A stretch of DNA of 22,931 bases from Actinomycetes bacterium. Its GTDB lineage: Bacteria > Actinomycetota > Actinomycetes > Nanopelagicales > Nanopelagicaceae. Positions 7,501-15,547 of the stretch are shown here, piece after piece. The stretch lies in NCBI GenBank assembly GCA_014190175.1, contig BJFZ01000021.1:1-22931 (forward strand). Direction: 5' to 3'. Numbering within the stretch: the stretch's first letter is position 1; each line of letters opens with the position of its first letter. The translations under genes were made by a program, and so were the position numbers. Under the pieces are notes generated by a model, which saw nothing but the letters and a program-made list of their open reading frames with translations, made no database searches and was not told where the DNA came from.

Positions 7501-8686
7501 CTTGTCTCACAACGCCTTTGCATTCATTCACAGTTTTAGCCCACCTAATAATCCGGCAGATAATATAAACAAACTGCAGGATTCCGGCTTAACCGGAATA
7601 AATCTTGCTCTTAATTACCATGCCTCGCGCGATTTTACTCTTGGAAATACGCCGTCCCTTAGGTACCTGGAAGATGGAGCCCATTATTATCAACCGGATT
7701 TAAGTAAATATTTGACGGGTTCCATCAAGCCATCCCCAGATGATGTTTTTCAAGACAACAGTGCATTAGAGAAAATTCAAGAAGCAGGTAGAAGTGCCAA
7801 CTTTGATATAGATGCGTGGGCGGTTTATTTCCACAACAGTGCTGCTGGCAAGCAAAATCCAGAAGCAGCTCAAATTAATGGGTTAGGTCAAAAATTACTT
7901 GCATCTTTATGTCCCTCAAATCCAAGTGCTCAGGGTTATGCAATAGGGCTAACCAACGACTTGATTTCTCGTGGAATTAAATCAATAGCGGCTGAGTCAG
8001 TTAATTTCCACGGTTTAATTCATGGCGAACACCATGAGCGTTATTTCATCGAACTTAGTGAAATCTCTCAATATTTGCTTGGATTTTGTCTTTGTGTCTA
8101 CTGTCAAAGTGCGGCAGAAGCTGCCGGCGCTGACGCCAAGAAATTAGTATTTGAGATTTCCGCGGCTCTCCATAAAGTTATAAAAGATACAGATATTTGG
8201 CTTGGCAAAGAATTAAGCATAGATAATCTAGTTTCAATTTTTGGAATTGATATCAAAACTTGGATATCGAGCCAAGAACGCACTTTAATCGATTTAAATA
8301 CTCAGCTTACAAAATCAGCACATAGTGCAGGAGCCACATTGCGTTGGGTAGGCCAATTACCTTTCATTGGTGGCCTAGATCAAGGTTGGAGAATTGGTAT
8401 CAACTCGACAGAACTTACTCAGGTTGTTGATGTAATCGAAGCGCTCTTTTATTGCCAAAGTACAAGTGAGATTATTGAATTAGCACAGAGTTATCTTTCT
8501 GTAATTAAATTCCCTAAAAAAATTACTGGGATTTTGCGCCCAACTTATCCAGATAATTCTTCACAGGATCAACTTGCCGAAAGAGTTAAAGCACTTAAAA
8601 ATATCGGGATAACAAATATAGATTTTTACCTATTTGATGTTTGGCGTGAACGCGACCTTGAGTGGATAAAGCAATCGCTAATTTAA
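7463..8686 (+). CDS. uncharacterised TIM-barrel, glycoside-hydrolase-like protein with a CxCxxC motif
   Basis: This 407-residue soluble protein has no signal peptide. I cannot assign a reaction. Visible features suggest a beta/alpha barrel of the uncharacterised glycosyl-hydrolase-like type. They are 'TGINLALNYH' (44-53), an aromatic strand 'IDAWAVYFHN' (116-125), 'LCPSNP' (149-154) preceding a helix, and a strand 'GIKSIAAES' ending in E178 with H183, H187, H190 and H191 close behind. Then comes C209-x-C211-x2-C214, which could bind zinc or be structural. The only upstream start is GTG at 7463, which overlaps the regulator gene by 38 bp. TTG at 7502 is in frame, one base after the regulator stop and six bases after TAGGA, and may be the true start (394 residues). 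Co-transcription with the regulator suggests a link to rhamnose use, for example hydrolysis of a rhamnoside, but this is inference. Confidence 0.8.
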   Translation: MHQPKPAQQIGINLSHNAFAFIHSFSPPNNPADNINKLQDSGLTGINLALNYHASRDFTLGNTPSLRYLEDGAHYYQPDLSKYLTGSIKPSPDDVFQDNSALEKIQEAGRSANFDIDAWAVYFHNSAAGKQNPEAAQINGLGQKLLASLCPSNPSAQGYAIGLTNDLISRGIKSIAAESVNFHGLIHGEHHERYFIELSEISQYLLGFCLCVYCQSAAEAAGADAKKLVFEISAALHKVIKDTDIWLGKELSIDNLVSIFGIDIKTWISSQERTLIDLNTQLTKSAHSAGATLRWVGQLPFIGGLDQGWRIGINSTELTQVVDVIEALFYCQSTSEIIELAQSYLSVIKFPKKITGILRPTYPDNSSQDQLAERVKALKNIGITNIDFYLFDVWRERDLEWIKQSLI

Positions 8687-10278
8687 TTTGTAGAGCGAAT
8701 CGCACGACCCGGAAGATTTGAAGTACGTGCGCCTTGAGCAAGAGTCGCAACTCCACCGATCCAGACATATTCAAAACCTGTAGCTGGCAATCTAGGATTT
8801 TCATAAGTAGATCTGTCAATTACCGATGCCGCATCTAGCATTACTAAGTCAGCGTGCATTCCCTCTTTAATTATTCCGCGATCAGCTAATCCAAGCCGGC
8901 TTGCAGGTCTGCCGGTCATTCGGTTTACTGCGCCTTCAAAAGTTAAGACTTTTTCCTCGCGGGCATAATGCCCAAGGTAACGGGCAAACGTTCCATAAGA
9001 TCTAGGATGCGGACGATTGCCAGTCAAAATTCCATCACTACCAACCATATGTTTTGGATGTTGCATGATCGCTCGAGTGTTTCCTTCATGCCCTTTGAAA
9101 ATTACGCACGAAGCGTGGTAATCCTCTTTTGCTATTAAATCCAAATAGAATTCACTTGGTTCTTTACCTGCTGCTTTAGCAGCAGCTTCGATTGATAATC
9201 CTACTAAATCTAAAGATTTTTCGACTCCAGCGACAACAACTGCTTTCCAATCAACAGTTCCACCTTGATTGCCATCACTGCCAGTCACATTTAAAGCGTT
9301 GGTAACTTTTGCGCGAACTTCATTTGACTGGAGCCGTTCACGCATTGACGATAATCCACCAGCCTGTACCCATGAAGGTAACAGCGCATGTAAATAGGTA
9401 GAACCTGCTAAATATGGGTAACTATCAAGTGTAACATCTAATCCATCTCTTTCTGCCTTAGACAACTTCTCAAATAACAAATCAGTTTTGCCATGATAAA
9501 TCTGTGCAGTCATATTGCAATGTGTTAAGTGAAGTGGGGAACCTGAAGCACGCGAAATCTCAATGCAATCGTCAACAGCTTCCAAAAATTGCAATCCGTA
9601 ATTTCGATGATGTGGCGCGTAATATCCACCATGCTTTGCTACGACTTTGCATAGATGAATTAACTCGTCATCGTGGGCGTACATTGCTGGCGTGTAAGTT
9701 AATCCTGCAGATAACCCAACTGCGCCCTCCCTCATGCCTGTATCAACCAATTCGGCCATTTTTGATAATTCAGTTTTATCTGCAAAGCCTTCGTCATTGT
9801 CTTTGACCATCATCCGTACAGTTCCATGGGGAATTAAATAGGCAACATTTACTGCAGCCCCTTCATCTACTCTTGATAAGTATTGAGCAACGCTATTGAA
9901 GTTCCAATTAAATCCATTTGGATCCCCATTCCACCCATAAAGCTGTTCTCGAAGTTGGGCTTGGGTATTTTCATCTGCCGGGACATAACTAAGCCCATCT
10001 TGCCCAACTACTTCAAGCGTCACTCCTTGAGTGACTTTTGCTAGATGCTCTTTGTCCGCCAAGACTGCCAAATCGGAGTGGGCATGCAGATCAATAAATC
10101 CAGGTGTAACTGTTAAATCAGAGCCATCAAAAATCTTTCCTTGCTCTTCTCCTTTTAAAATTTTTCCATTAATTGCAATTTTTCCATTGATGACTAATAA
10201 ATCTGCCCTGGTTCCAATCGAGCCGGTTCCATCAATGATAGTTGCACCGCGAATTGTGAAAGTATTTTCTGAATTCAC
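8683..10278 (-). CDS. N-acyl-D-amino-acid deacylase (D-aminoacylase family amidohydrolase)
   Basis: This 531-residue amidohydrolase is expected to release D-amino acids from N-acyl-D-amino acids. The N-terminal 'IRGATIIDGTG' beta-sandwich, H65 and H67 in 'GFIDLHAHSDL', H223/H224, the 'LHLTHCN' strand (249-255), D415 in 'VGSDGILTG' and the closing 'KEGMHADLVMLD' follow the D-aminoacylase layout. The usual metal-binding Cys in a GNCG motif is replaced by Asp here ('VGQDGLS', D94), which suggests a distinct subgroup. The start is GTG at 10278, overlapping the stop of the SDR gene by four bases. It is the last gene of the operon and shares the bases TTAA with the convergent gene at its 3' end. 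The acyl group and amino acid are unknown; a related amidase role is possible. Confidence 0.85.
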   Translation of the reverse strand: MNSENTFTIRGATIIDGTGSIGTRADLLVINGKIAINGKILKGEEQGKIFDGSDLTVTPGFIDLHAHSDLAVLADKEHLAKVTQGVTLEVVGQDGLSYVPADENTQAQLREQLYGWNGDPNGFNWNFNSVAQYLSRVDEGAAVNVAYLIPHGTVRMMVKDNDEGFADKTELSKMAELVDTGMREGAVGLSAGLTYTPAMYAHDDELIHLCKVVAKHGGYYAPHHRNYGLQFLEAVDDCIEISRASGSPLHLTHCNMTAQIYHGKTDLLFEKLSKAERDGLDVTLDSYPYLAGSTYLHALLPSWVQAGGLSSMRERLQSNEVRAKVTNALNVTGSDGNQGGTVDWKAVVVAGVEKSLDLVGLSIEAAAKAAGKEPSEFYLDLIAKEDYHASCVIFKGHEGNTRAIMQHPKHMVGSDGILTGNRPHPRSYGTFARYLGHYAREEKVLTFEGAVNRMTGRPASRLGLADRGIIKEGMHADLVMLDAASVIDRSTYENPRLPATGFEYVWIGGVATLAQGARTSNLPGRAIRSTN

Positions 10279-11069
10279 TTATCGGAACCTTCGACTGTTG
10301 CAAACATCGGGGCATAGCCGGCTAGTAATCCACCATCGACGAGTAATTCACTTCCAGAGATCCACTGTGAATCATCGGAGATCAAAAAGAGCGCGGCATC
10401 CGCAATATCTTTAGGAGTTCCCACGCGTCCAAGTGGGTACCAAGGTTTTAACTCTTCAAATATATTTGGATTTTGATCAACTCGCTCCTGCCAGGCGTCG
10501 GTATTTATAGTTCCTGGCACAATTGTGTTACACCTAATTCCATCTGGTCCATACCGCACTGCGACCGTACGAGTAAGGGCATGAACGCCCGCCTTTGCTG
10601 AACTATATGAATCGCTGCCAAAATGAGCTTTCGCATTTACCGTGCCAATATTGATAATGCTTCCATTTTTGCGCTTAATCATTGCAGGTAAAACTTGCCG
10701 GATACATAAAAATACTGCCGTTAATGTAATTTGCAGGGTTTTATTCCAAGACTCTAGGGTCGTGTTTAACAAATCTTCAGATGGACAGACCATTGCGTTA
10801 TTGATCAGGCAATCTATTTTTCCAAAATCTTTTTCTACTTTTGAAATCGTTGCAATTATCTGTGATTCAGATCCCAAATCTATTTCGTACGCCCGGACAT
10901 CTCCACCAGCAGCGGCAATAGTTGACCTAACCTCTTCAAGATTTTCTTTGTTTATCTCTAACAAAGCCACGCTGGCGCCTTCGGCGGCAATACGGATTGC
11001 CATTTCGCGACCAATGCTGCGACCGGAGCCCGTGATGACAACAGTTTTGCCTTTTAATGATTTACTCAT
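10275..11069 (-). CDS. short-chain dehydrogenase/reductase
   Basis: This 264-residue classical SDR is of unknown substrate. TGSGRSIG (13-20) is the cofactor loop, E38 after the second strand points to NAD, and NNAM is at 90-93. Y155 and K159 (YSSAK) are the catalytic pair. The residue in the catalytic Ser region is T143 (IGTVN), and the Ser-to-Tyr spacing is one residue shorter than usual. 'VDGGLLAGY' near the C-terminus is the normal family ending. It is fused by 4-bp overlaps to the RidA-like gene upstream and the deacylase downstream, so all three are probably translated together. It could act on a hydroxy-acid or D-amino-acid-derived ketone; the sequence does not decide. Confidence 0.87.
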   Translation of the reverse strand: MSKSLKGKTVVITGSGRSIGREMAIRIAAEGASVALLEINKENLEEVRSTIAAAGGDVRAYEIDLGSESQIIATISKVEKDFGKIDCLINNAMVCPSEDLLNTTLESWNKTLQITLTAVFLCIRQVLPAMIKRKNGSIINIGTVNAKAHFGSDSYSSAKAGVHALTRTVAVRYGPDGIRCNTIVPGTINTDAWQERVDQNPNIFEELKPWYPLGRVGTPKDIADAALFLISDDSQWISGSELLVDGGLLAGYAPMFATVEGSDK

Positions 11070-11443
11070 AATGCCACTACCAAATCTATTTCCACCAGAA
11101 TATTCATTAACTCTGACCCGACAGTAGTACGGACAGGAAATGGTTCAGTTAAAAATTCTCTGCAAACTGCATCATAAGCTGCAAAATCTCTATGCACATC
11201 TTGTAAATGTGTGGTAACTTTTAGCAACTGAGAGAAATTTGCATTTTTTTCCGCAAGAATCGCTTGTAAATTCTTGAATACCTGACGAGTTTGGGCAGTG
11301 ATGTCACCTTCCACTGTTTTCTCAGTAGCTGGATCTGCTGGACCCATTCCACATGTGTATAAAATTCCATTTGCTACTGCGCCATGAGAATAAGCTCCGC
11401 GTGGTTTAGGAACGTTTTTTGCTATGAAATATTCAGTTGCCAT
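11066..11443 (-). CDS. RidA/YjgF family enamine/imine deaminase
   Basis: This 125-residue trimer-forming Rid-family protein hydrolyses reactive enamines/imines such as 2-aminoacrylate to the keto acid and ammonia. The family arginine that binds the substrate carboxylate is present as R105 in 'FPVRTTVG', and E119 is in 'LVEID'. 'GAYSHGAV' near residue 17 and 'QTRQVFKNLQAIL' are typical. ATG 11443 has AGGAG about six bases upstream. The gene just before it encodes a PLP enzyme of the D-serine dehydratase fold, whose product would be 2-aminoacrylate, so the pairing is chemically meaningful. It is clearly Rid superfamily; whether it is RidA proper or another Rid subgroup is not certain. Confidence 0.9.
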   Translation of the reverse strand: MATEYFIAKNVPKPRGAYSHGAVANGILYTCGMGPADPATEKTVEGDITAQTRQVFKNLQAILAEKNANFSQLLKVTTHLQDVHRDFAAYDAVCREFLTEPFPVRTTVGSELMNILVEIDLVVAL

Positions 11444-11451
11444 TTTCTCTC

Positions 11452-12690
11452 CTAAAAATAGGTTCTTACGTAATCGATTACTTTGTCATTGTCATCAATG
11501 ACTGGAAAAATACGCCATTTATCAAAGGTTGTACATGGGTGCGAAATTCCGCAAGCAATCCAATCTCCCAGCGAAACAGAAGAGTCGAGTTTTCCGACCA
11601 AATATGAATGCTGATCATTTAATTTAGGAATCACCGCATCTATGGCTCCACCATGGCCGATACGTACCGGGTTGGGGTTATCTACATCTACTCCAACATC
11701 TCTTTTCCCAAAGTTTAAGAGCGCAAAATCCCCCTCAGGCTGAGTCAAAATACTGCCCCAAACTTCGATAGCTGGTTTTAGTAAAGGACTGGAATCTTCT
11801 TGCGGCGAAACACGTCCGTAGAGTCCATGATCAAATGAAAGGTAGCCACCACTTCGTAAAATTCGTCGGACTTTATGAGTAGCAGATTTATATTGGGAGA
11901 AAACTTTCACAACAACATCAAAAAATGCACTACCTCCGGCAGAAATAATAATTTCAGGTCTATGTACAAATTCGCTAACTAAATCTGCCGCACTCAAAAT
12001 TCGCTGACAAAAATTTTCCATTTCAGCATAACCTTCTGGAGTTCTGCCCCCACTTAAAATTCCTTCAAAACCTGAAACGCCACGAATAATTGCACCAGGG
12101 GTGTCCGCTAGTCGTAGTGCTATTTTTTTAACTTCTTCGAGGTCGCGGATGCCACCTCGACCAGCCGGATAACCAATCTCTAGCAATAAGTGCAAGCATC
12201 CACTCGGAGTCTCCAATAGCACTTTCTCAATTATCTCTGCCCCACTAATTGAATCAACGTAGCAAATAACTTCATTTAGTGGATTTTTGTTTAGGGTAGC
12301 AATCTCACGAAGGCTAGCAATATCTACGATTTCATTTGCGATTAGAATTGATTTGAATCCGAACTGTAAAAAAACTCTTGCTTGCCAAAGTGTGGCAACT
12401 GTTAAATATGTTGCTCCAGCATCAACTTGCATCTTTGCTAATTGTGGTGACATGTGAGTCTTGACATGTGGTGCTAACTCAAAACCCGCCTTAGCGCAGT
12501 AGTTAGCCATTTGTTCCACATTATTTTTCAAAGCACTGGCTTTTAAGGTGGCTATGGGAGTGAAATGATTCCCATCAAATAAAGATTCTCCTTGCTCAAG
12601 TAATTTCTTCAAACTCTTTCCCTGCGCATTGTCAGAGAACCCTTTGTGAGTAAAATCAATTACCTCATCATAAATACTCGAGATCTCCAT
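11452..12690 (-). CDS. PLP enzyme of the D-serine dehydratase / D-threonine aldolase family
   Basis: This 412-residue fold-type III enzyme has an alanine-racemase-like barrel (about 45-280) and a C-terminal beta domain. K77 in 'APHVKTHM' is the expected PLP lysine. 'EIGYPAGRGGI' and 'IISAGGSAFFDVV' are cofactor-phosphate loops. The metal site motif near the C-terminus is H384-x-C386 ('SHPCTTFDKW'). A His-x-Cys pair is the arrangement of zinc D-serine dehydratases, whereas D-threonine aldolases use His-x-Asp. That supports dehydration of D-serine (or another beta-hydroxy D-amino acid) to an aminoacrylate. The N-terminal 40 residues are an extension of unknown role. The start follows glpX by 2 bp. 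D-threonine aldolase activity remains possible. Confidence 0.85.
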   Translation of the reverse strand: MEISSIYDEVIDFTHKGFSDNAQGKSLKKLLEQGESLFDGNHFTPIATLKASALKNNVEQMANYCAKAGFELAPHVKTHMSPQLAKMQVDAGATYLTVATLWQARVFLQFGFKSILIANEIVDIASLREIATLNKNPLNEVICYVDSISGAEIIEKVLLETPSGCLHLLLEIGYPAGRGGIRDLEEVKKIALRLADTPGAIIRGVSGFEGILSGGRTPEGYAEMENFCQRILSAADLVSEFVHRPEIIISAGGSAFFDVVVKVFSQYKSATHKVRRILRSGGYLSFDHGLYGRVSPQEDSSPLLKPAIEVWGSILTQPEGDFALLNFGKRDVGVDVDNPNPVRIGHGGAIDAVIPKLNDQHSYLVGKLDSSVSLGDWIACGISHPCTTFDKWRIFPVIDDNDKVIDYVRTYF

Positions 12691-12692
12691 AA

Positions 12693-13667
12693 TTAATTTT
12701 CTCTTTCGGCTGGATGTTCACTCTCAATCAATCTGATAGTTTGCGAACGAGATCTCATCACAATTGAGTTACTAGTAATACCATTTGGGACAAATCTAAC
12801 GCCCTTTAATAATTCTCCATCAGTAATCCCTGTAGCAGCAAAAAAGACATCATTTCCCGAAACTAAATCATTGGTTGTTAAAATTTGATTTAAATCTAAC
12901 TTTGCGTCTTGCGCGCGCTCACGCTCTTCCTCTGAACGTGGCTTTAACCGTCCTTGAATTACTCCACCTAAGCATTTCATTGCACAAGCAGCAATAATGC
13001 CTTCTGGGGTTCCACCGATTCCCATTAGTAAATCGATTCCAGTACCAGCGCGTGCTGCCATCACAGCGCCGGCCACATCTCCATCGGTAATAAATTTTAT
13101 GCGGGCGCCTGCTTCGCGAATATCACGAACTAAATCATCATGACGTGGTCGATCTAGCACTACAACTGTTAACTCACTCACAGACATATGTTTTGCTTTT
13201 GCAACTGCTTTTAAATTTGCCTTTGTTGGTGCAGTTATATCAACTACATCAGCAGATTCAGGTCCAGCAACTAATTTCTCCATATAAAAAACTGCCGAGG
13301 GGTCATACATTGACCCACGTTCAGAAACAGCAATCACGCTAATCGCATTATTCATTCCCTTTGCTGTCAAAGTGGTGCCATCAATTGGATCTAGCGCAAC
13401 ATCACATGCAGGGCCTGAGCCATCTCCTACTTTTTCTCCGTTATAAAGCATTGGTGCGTTATCTTTTTCGCCTTCGCCAATTACTACTATGCCATTCATT
13501 GTGACCGTGCCGATCATTCGGCGCATCGCATCTACTGCTGCTTGATCGGCGAGATTCTTTTCGCCACGCCCTATCCAACGGGATGCAGCGATTGCGGCAG
13601 TCTCAGTTACGCGAACTAATTCCAGCGCTAAATTTCGCGATGGCGGCTGAACAGGTTCGCTTTTCAT
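12693..13667 (-). CDS. glpX: fructose-1,6-bisphosphatase class II
   Basis: This 324-residue GlpX-type enzyme hydrolyses fructose 1,6-bisphosphate to fructose 6-phosphate in gluconeogenesis. Metal and phosphate motifs are complete: D41 in '[12 protein letters not shown]', '[11 protein letters not shown]' (64-74), 'DPIDGTTL' (93-100) and 'DRPRH' in the middle. '[15 protein letters not shown]' is the class II glycine-rich loop. Length is normal. It starts 9 bp after the dehydratase stop with no clear ribosome binding site, so translation is probably coupled. A core gluconeogenic gene inside a catabolic operon suggests that this operon's carbon enters metabolism as C3 units. Confidence 0.96.
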   Translation of the reverse strand: MKSEPVQPPSRNLALELVRVTETAAIAASRWIGRGEKNLADQAAVDAMRRMIGTVTMNGIVVIGEGEKDNAPMLYNGEKVGDGSGPACDVALDPIDGTTLTAKGMNNAISVIAVSERGSMYDPSAVFYMEKLVAGPESADVVDITAPTKANLKAVAKAKHMSVSELTVVVLDRPRHDDLVRDIREAGARIKFITDGDVAGAVMAARAGTGIDLLMGIGGTPEGIIAACAMKCLGGVIQGRLKPRSEEERERAQDAKLDLNQILTTNDLVSGNDVFFAATGITDGELLKGVRFVPNGITSNSIVMRSRSQTIRLIESEHPAEREN

Positions 13668-13676
13668 AGGTACAGA

Positions 13677-15410
13677 TTAGTGCGAGTGGCGACCCACAGC
13701 GCTACCTGTTTTACCTACTAAAAAGTCTAAATCTGCACCAGTATCGGCTTGATTGACATGGTCATAGTAGAGGCGTTCCCATCCACGTGTCACAGTGGCA
13801 GGAGGTGGGGACCACTTCTTTCTACGCTCAGCCAACTCTTCAGGTGAAACTAGAAGTTCAAGGCGACGATTTTCAACATCAAGTTCAATCTCATCACCAG
13901 TTTGCACGAGTGCAAGCGGTCCACCTACGGCAGCTTCAGGAGAGACATGTAAGACAACTGTTCCGAAAGCTGTTCCACTCATTCGAGCATCAGAGATACG
14001 GATCATGTCAGTAATTCCACGCTCTAGTAATTTACGCGGCATTGATACGTTGCCAACTTCAGGGAATCCTGGATAGCCACGCGGCCCGGCATGTTGCACG
14101 ACAATAATTGAATTCTCATCTACATCTAAACTGTCATCATCTGAAACATCTACATAATCTTCAATCTGTGAAAATACCAATGCTTTTCCACGATGCTTTA
14201 GTAGATGTGGCGATGCTGCAGAGACTTTAAGCACAGCACCATTTGGAGCAAGGGATCCATAAAGAACTACAGTTCCGCCGCCTGCATTTTGGAATGGCTT
14301 AGCAACTGGCGTAATAACATCTTCATTCCAGTTTTTAACTCCCGCAATATTTTCGGCAACGCTTTTGCCAGTAACAGTGATGTGATCTCGGTGAATCATG
14401 CTGCCAAGTTCATTCATTACTGCTGGCAATCCACCTGCATAGTAGAAATCTTCCATTAGATATTTACCAGATGGCATCAAATTAACTAGTACAGGTACAT
14501 CTGATGCAAGAGTGTCAAAATCTTTAAGTGGCAGATCGATTCCGGCGCGACCAGCGATCGCCAACAAGTGCACAACGGCATTTGTTGATCCACCGATAGC
14601 GGCGTTAACACGAATTGCATTTTCAAATGCATGGCGAGTCAAAATATCGGAAACTTTAAGATCCTCTTCAACCATCTTGACGATACGACGTCCGGCAATT
14701 TGTGCCAATGCGTAACGACGAGAGTCAACAGCAGGAATCGCAGCACTTCCTGGTAACTGCATTCCAAGTGCTTCGGTAACAGATGCCATTGTTGATGCTG
14801 TTCCCATCGTCATGCAGTGACCGGCACTTCGTGACATACATGCTTCTGCTTCAGCAAACTCTTCAAGGCTCATCGTTCCAGCACGTACATCTTCGGCGAA
14901 TTTCCAAACATCTGTTCCGGATCCAATATCTTTGCCACGGAATTTTCCGTTAAGCATTGGACCGCCGGTCATCATTAATGTTGGGATATCAACACTTGCT
15001 GCGCCCATCAACATTCCTGGCGTGGTCTTGTCACATCCAGAAAGAAGTACAACGCCATCCATTGGATTTGCGCGAATTAACTCTTCAACTTCCATGGCCA
15101 ATAGATTGCGATATAACATTGTGGTTGGTCGCATGATTGGTTCACCAAGTGACATCGCGGCAAATTCAAGCGGGAACCTGCCAGCTTCCCAGACTCCACG
15201 CTTTACTGATTCGGCAACACGTTGCAGATGCGCGTTACATGGGGTGAACTCAGACCAGGTGGTACCAATACCAATTACTGGTCGGCCATCAAATAGGTCA
15301 GGGGCAAATCCTTGGTTACGCATCCATGAGCGATGGATAAAGCCGTTTTTTCCAGTCGATGCAAACCATTCACCGCTGCGGCGACCTGTTGGTATGTGTT
15401 TTGAACTCAT
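13677..15410 (-). CDS. IlvD/EDD family sugar-acid dehydratase (L-arabonate/D-xylonate/L-fuconate type)
   Basis: This 577-residue iron-sulfur dehydratase converts an aldonate to its 2-keto-3-deoxy acid. Cluster ligands are C58 ('TPCNAHL'), C126 ('GCDKTTPG') and C199 ('SAGHCMTMG'). K128 is the metal-site lysine and S478 in 'SDARMSGTAFG' the catalytic serine. The motif 'CMSRSAGHCMTMGTASTM' (191-208) places it with the pentonate dehydratases rather than dihydroxyacid dehydratase (ilvD) or phosphogluconate dehydratase. The frame extends 30 bases further to a TTG, but ATG 15410 has GGGGGAG just upstream and gives the family's usual cysteine numbering. It is first in its operon and divergent from an FAH enzyme. 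The substrate is not fixed by sequence; the surrounding mutarotase and lactonase genes make L-fuconate, L-rhamnonate or a pentonate likely. Confidence 0.9.
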   Translation of the reverse strand: MSSKHIPTGRRSGEWFASTGKNGFIHRSWMRNQGFAPDLFDGRPVIGIGTTWSEFTPCNAHLQRVAESVKRGVWEAGRFPLEFAAMSLGEPIMRPTTMLYRNLLAMEVEELIRANPMDGVVLLSGCDKTTPGMLMGAASVDIPTLMMTGGPMLNGKFRGKDIGSGTDVWKFAEDVRAGTMSLEEFAEAEACMSRSAGHCMTMGTASTMASVTEALGMQLPGSAAIPAVDSRRYALAQIAGRRIVKMVEEDLKVSDILTRHAFENAIRVNAAIGGSTNAVVHLLAIAGRAGIDLPLKDFDTLASDVPVLVNLMPSGKYLMEDFYYAGGLPAVMNELGSMIHRDHITVTGKSVAENIAGVKNWNEDVITPVAKPFQNAGGGTVVLYGSLAPNGAVLKVSAASPHLLKHRGKALVFSQIEDYVDVSDDDSLDVDENSIIVVQHAGPRGYPGFPEVGNVSMPRKLLERGITDMIRISDARMSGTAFGTVVLHVSPEAAVGGPLALVQTGDEIELDVENRRLELLVSPEELAERRKKWSPPPATVTRGWERLYYDHVNQADTGADLDFLVGKTGSAVGRHSH

Positions 15411-15416
15411 GGCTCC

Positions 15417-15436
15417 CCCAAATTGACCCAAATTAA
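15417..15436. repeat. two 10-bp tandem near-repeats upstream of the dehydratase
   Basis: CCCAAATTGA (15417-15426) and CCCAAATTAA (15427-15436) are adjacent and repeat with a 10-bp period, about one helical turn. They sit 7-26 bases before the dehydratase ATG. ACCAA/TTGGT (15436-15440 and 15446-15450) follows as a short inverted repeat. A regulator site is possible. Confidence 0.3.
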
Positions 15437-15462
15437 CCAAAGTAATTGGTACGAAGAATAAC

Positions 15463-15491
15463 TTAACAATCCTGGTTGAACCCTATACGAT
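15463..15491 (+). promoter_or_regulatory. candidate promoter of the FAH-family gene
   Basis: TTAACA (15463-15468) and TACGAT (15486-15491) are separated by 17 bp and fit a housekeeping promoter, giving a leader of about 50 nt. The perfect palindrome GGTTGAACC (15474-15482) lies in the spacer and could be an operator. The divergent dehydratase promoter must lie in the same 137-bp region, but I could not settle on one. Confidence 0.45.
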
Positions 15492-15547
15492 GACCAGATA
15501 TCTGCACATCAGCCTCATAAACAACGACCTAGGAAGTTGGAAATTCC

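Noticed and set aside
10642..11127. Open frame of 161 codons on the plus strand
   Set aside because: It is antisense to the SDR and RidA-like genes, both firmly supported by motifs.
13677..15410. Assignment as dihydroxyacid dehydratase (ilvD)
   Set aside because: The cysteine-region motif and C-terminal part match sugar-acid dehydratases, and no branched-chain amino-acid genes are nearby.
14932..15426. Open frame of 164 codons on the plus strand
   Set aside because: It is antisense to the dehydratase, whose conserved motifs run through the whole stretch.
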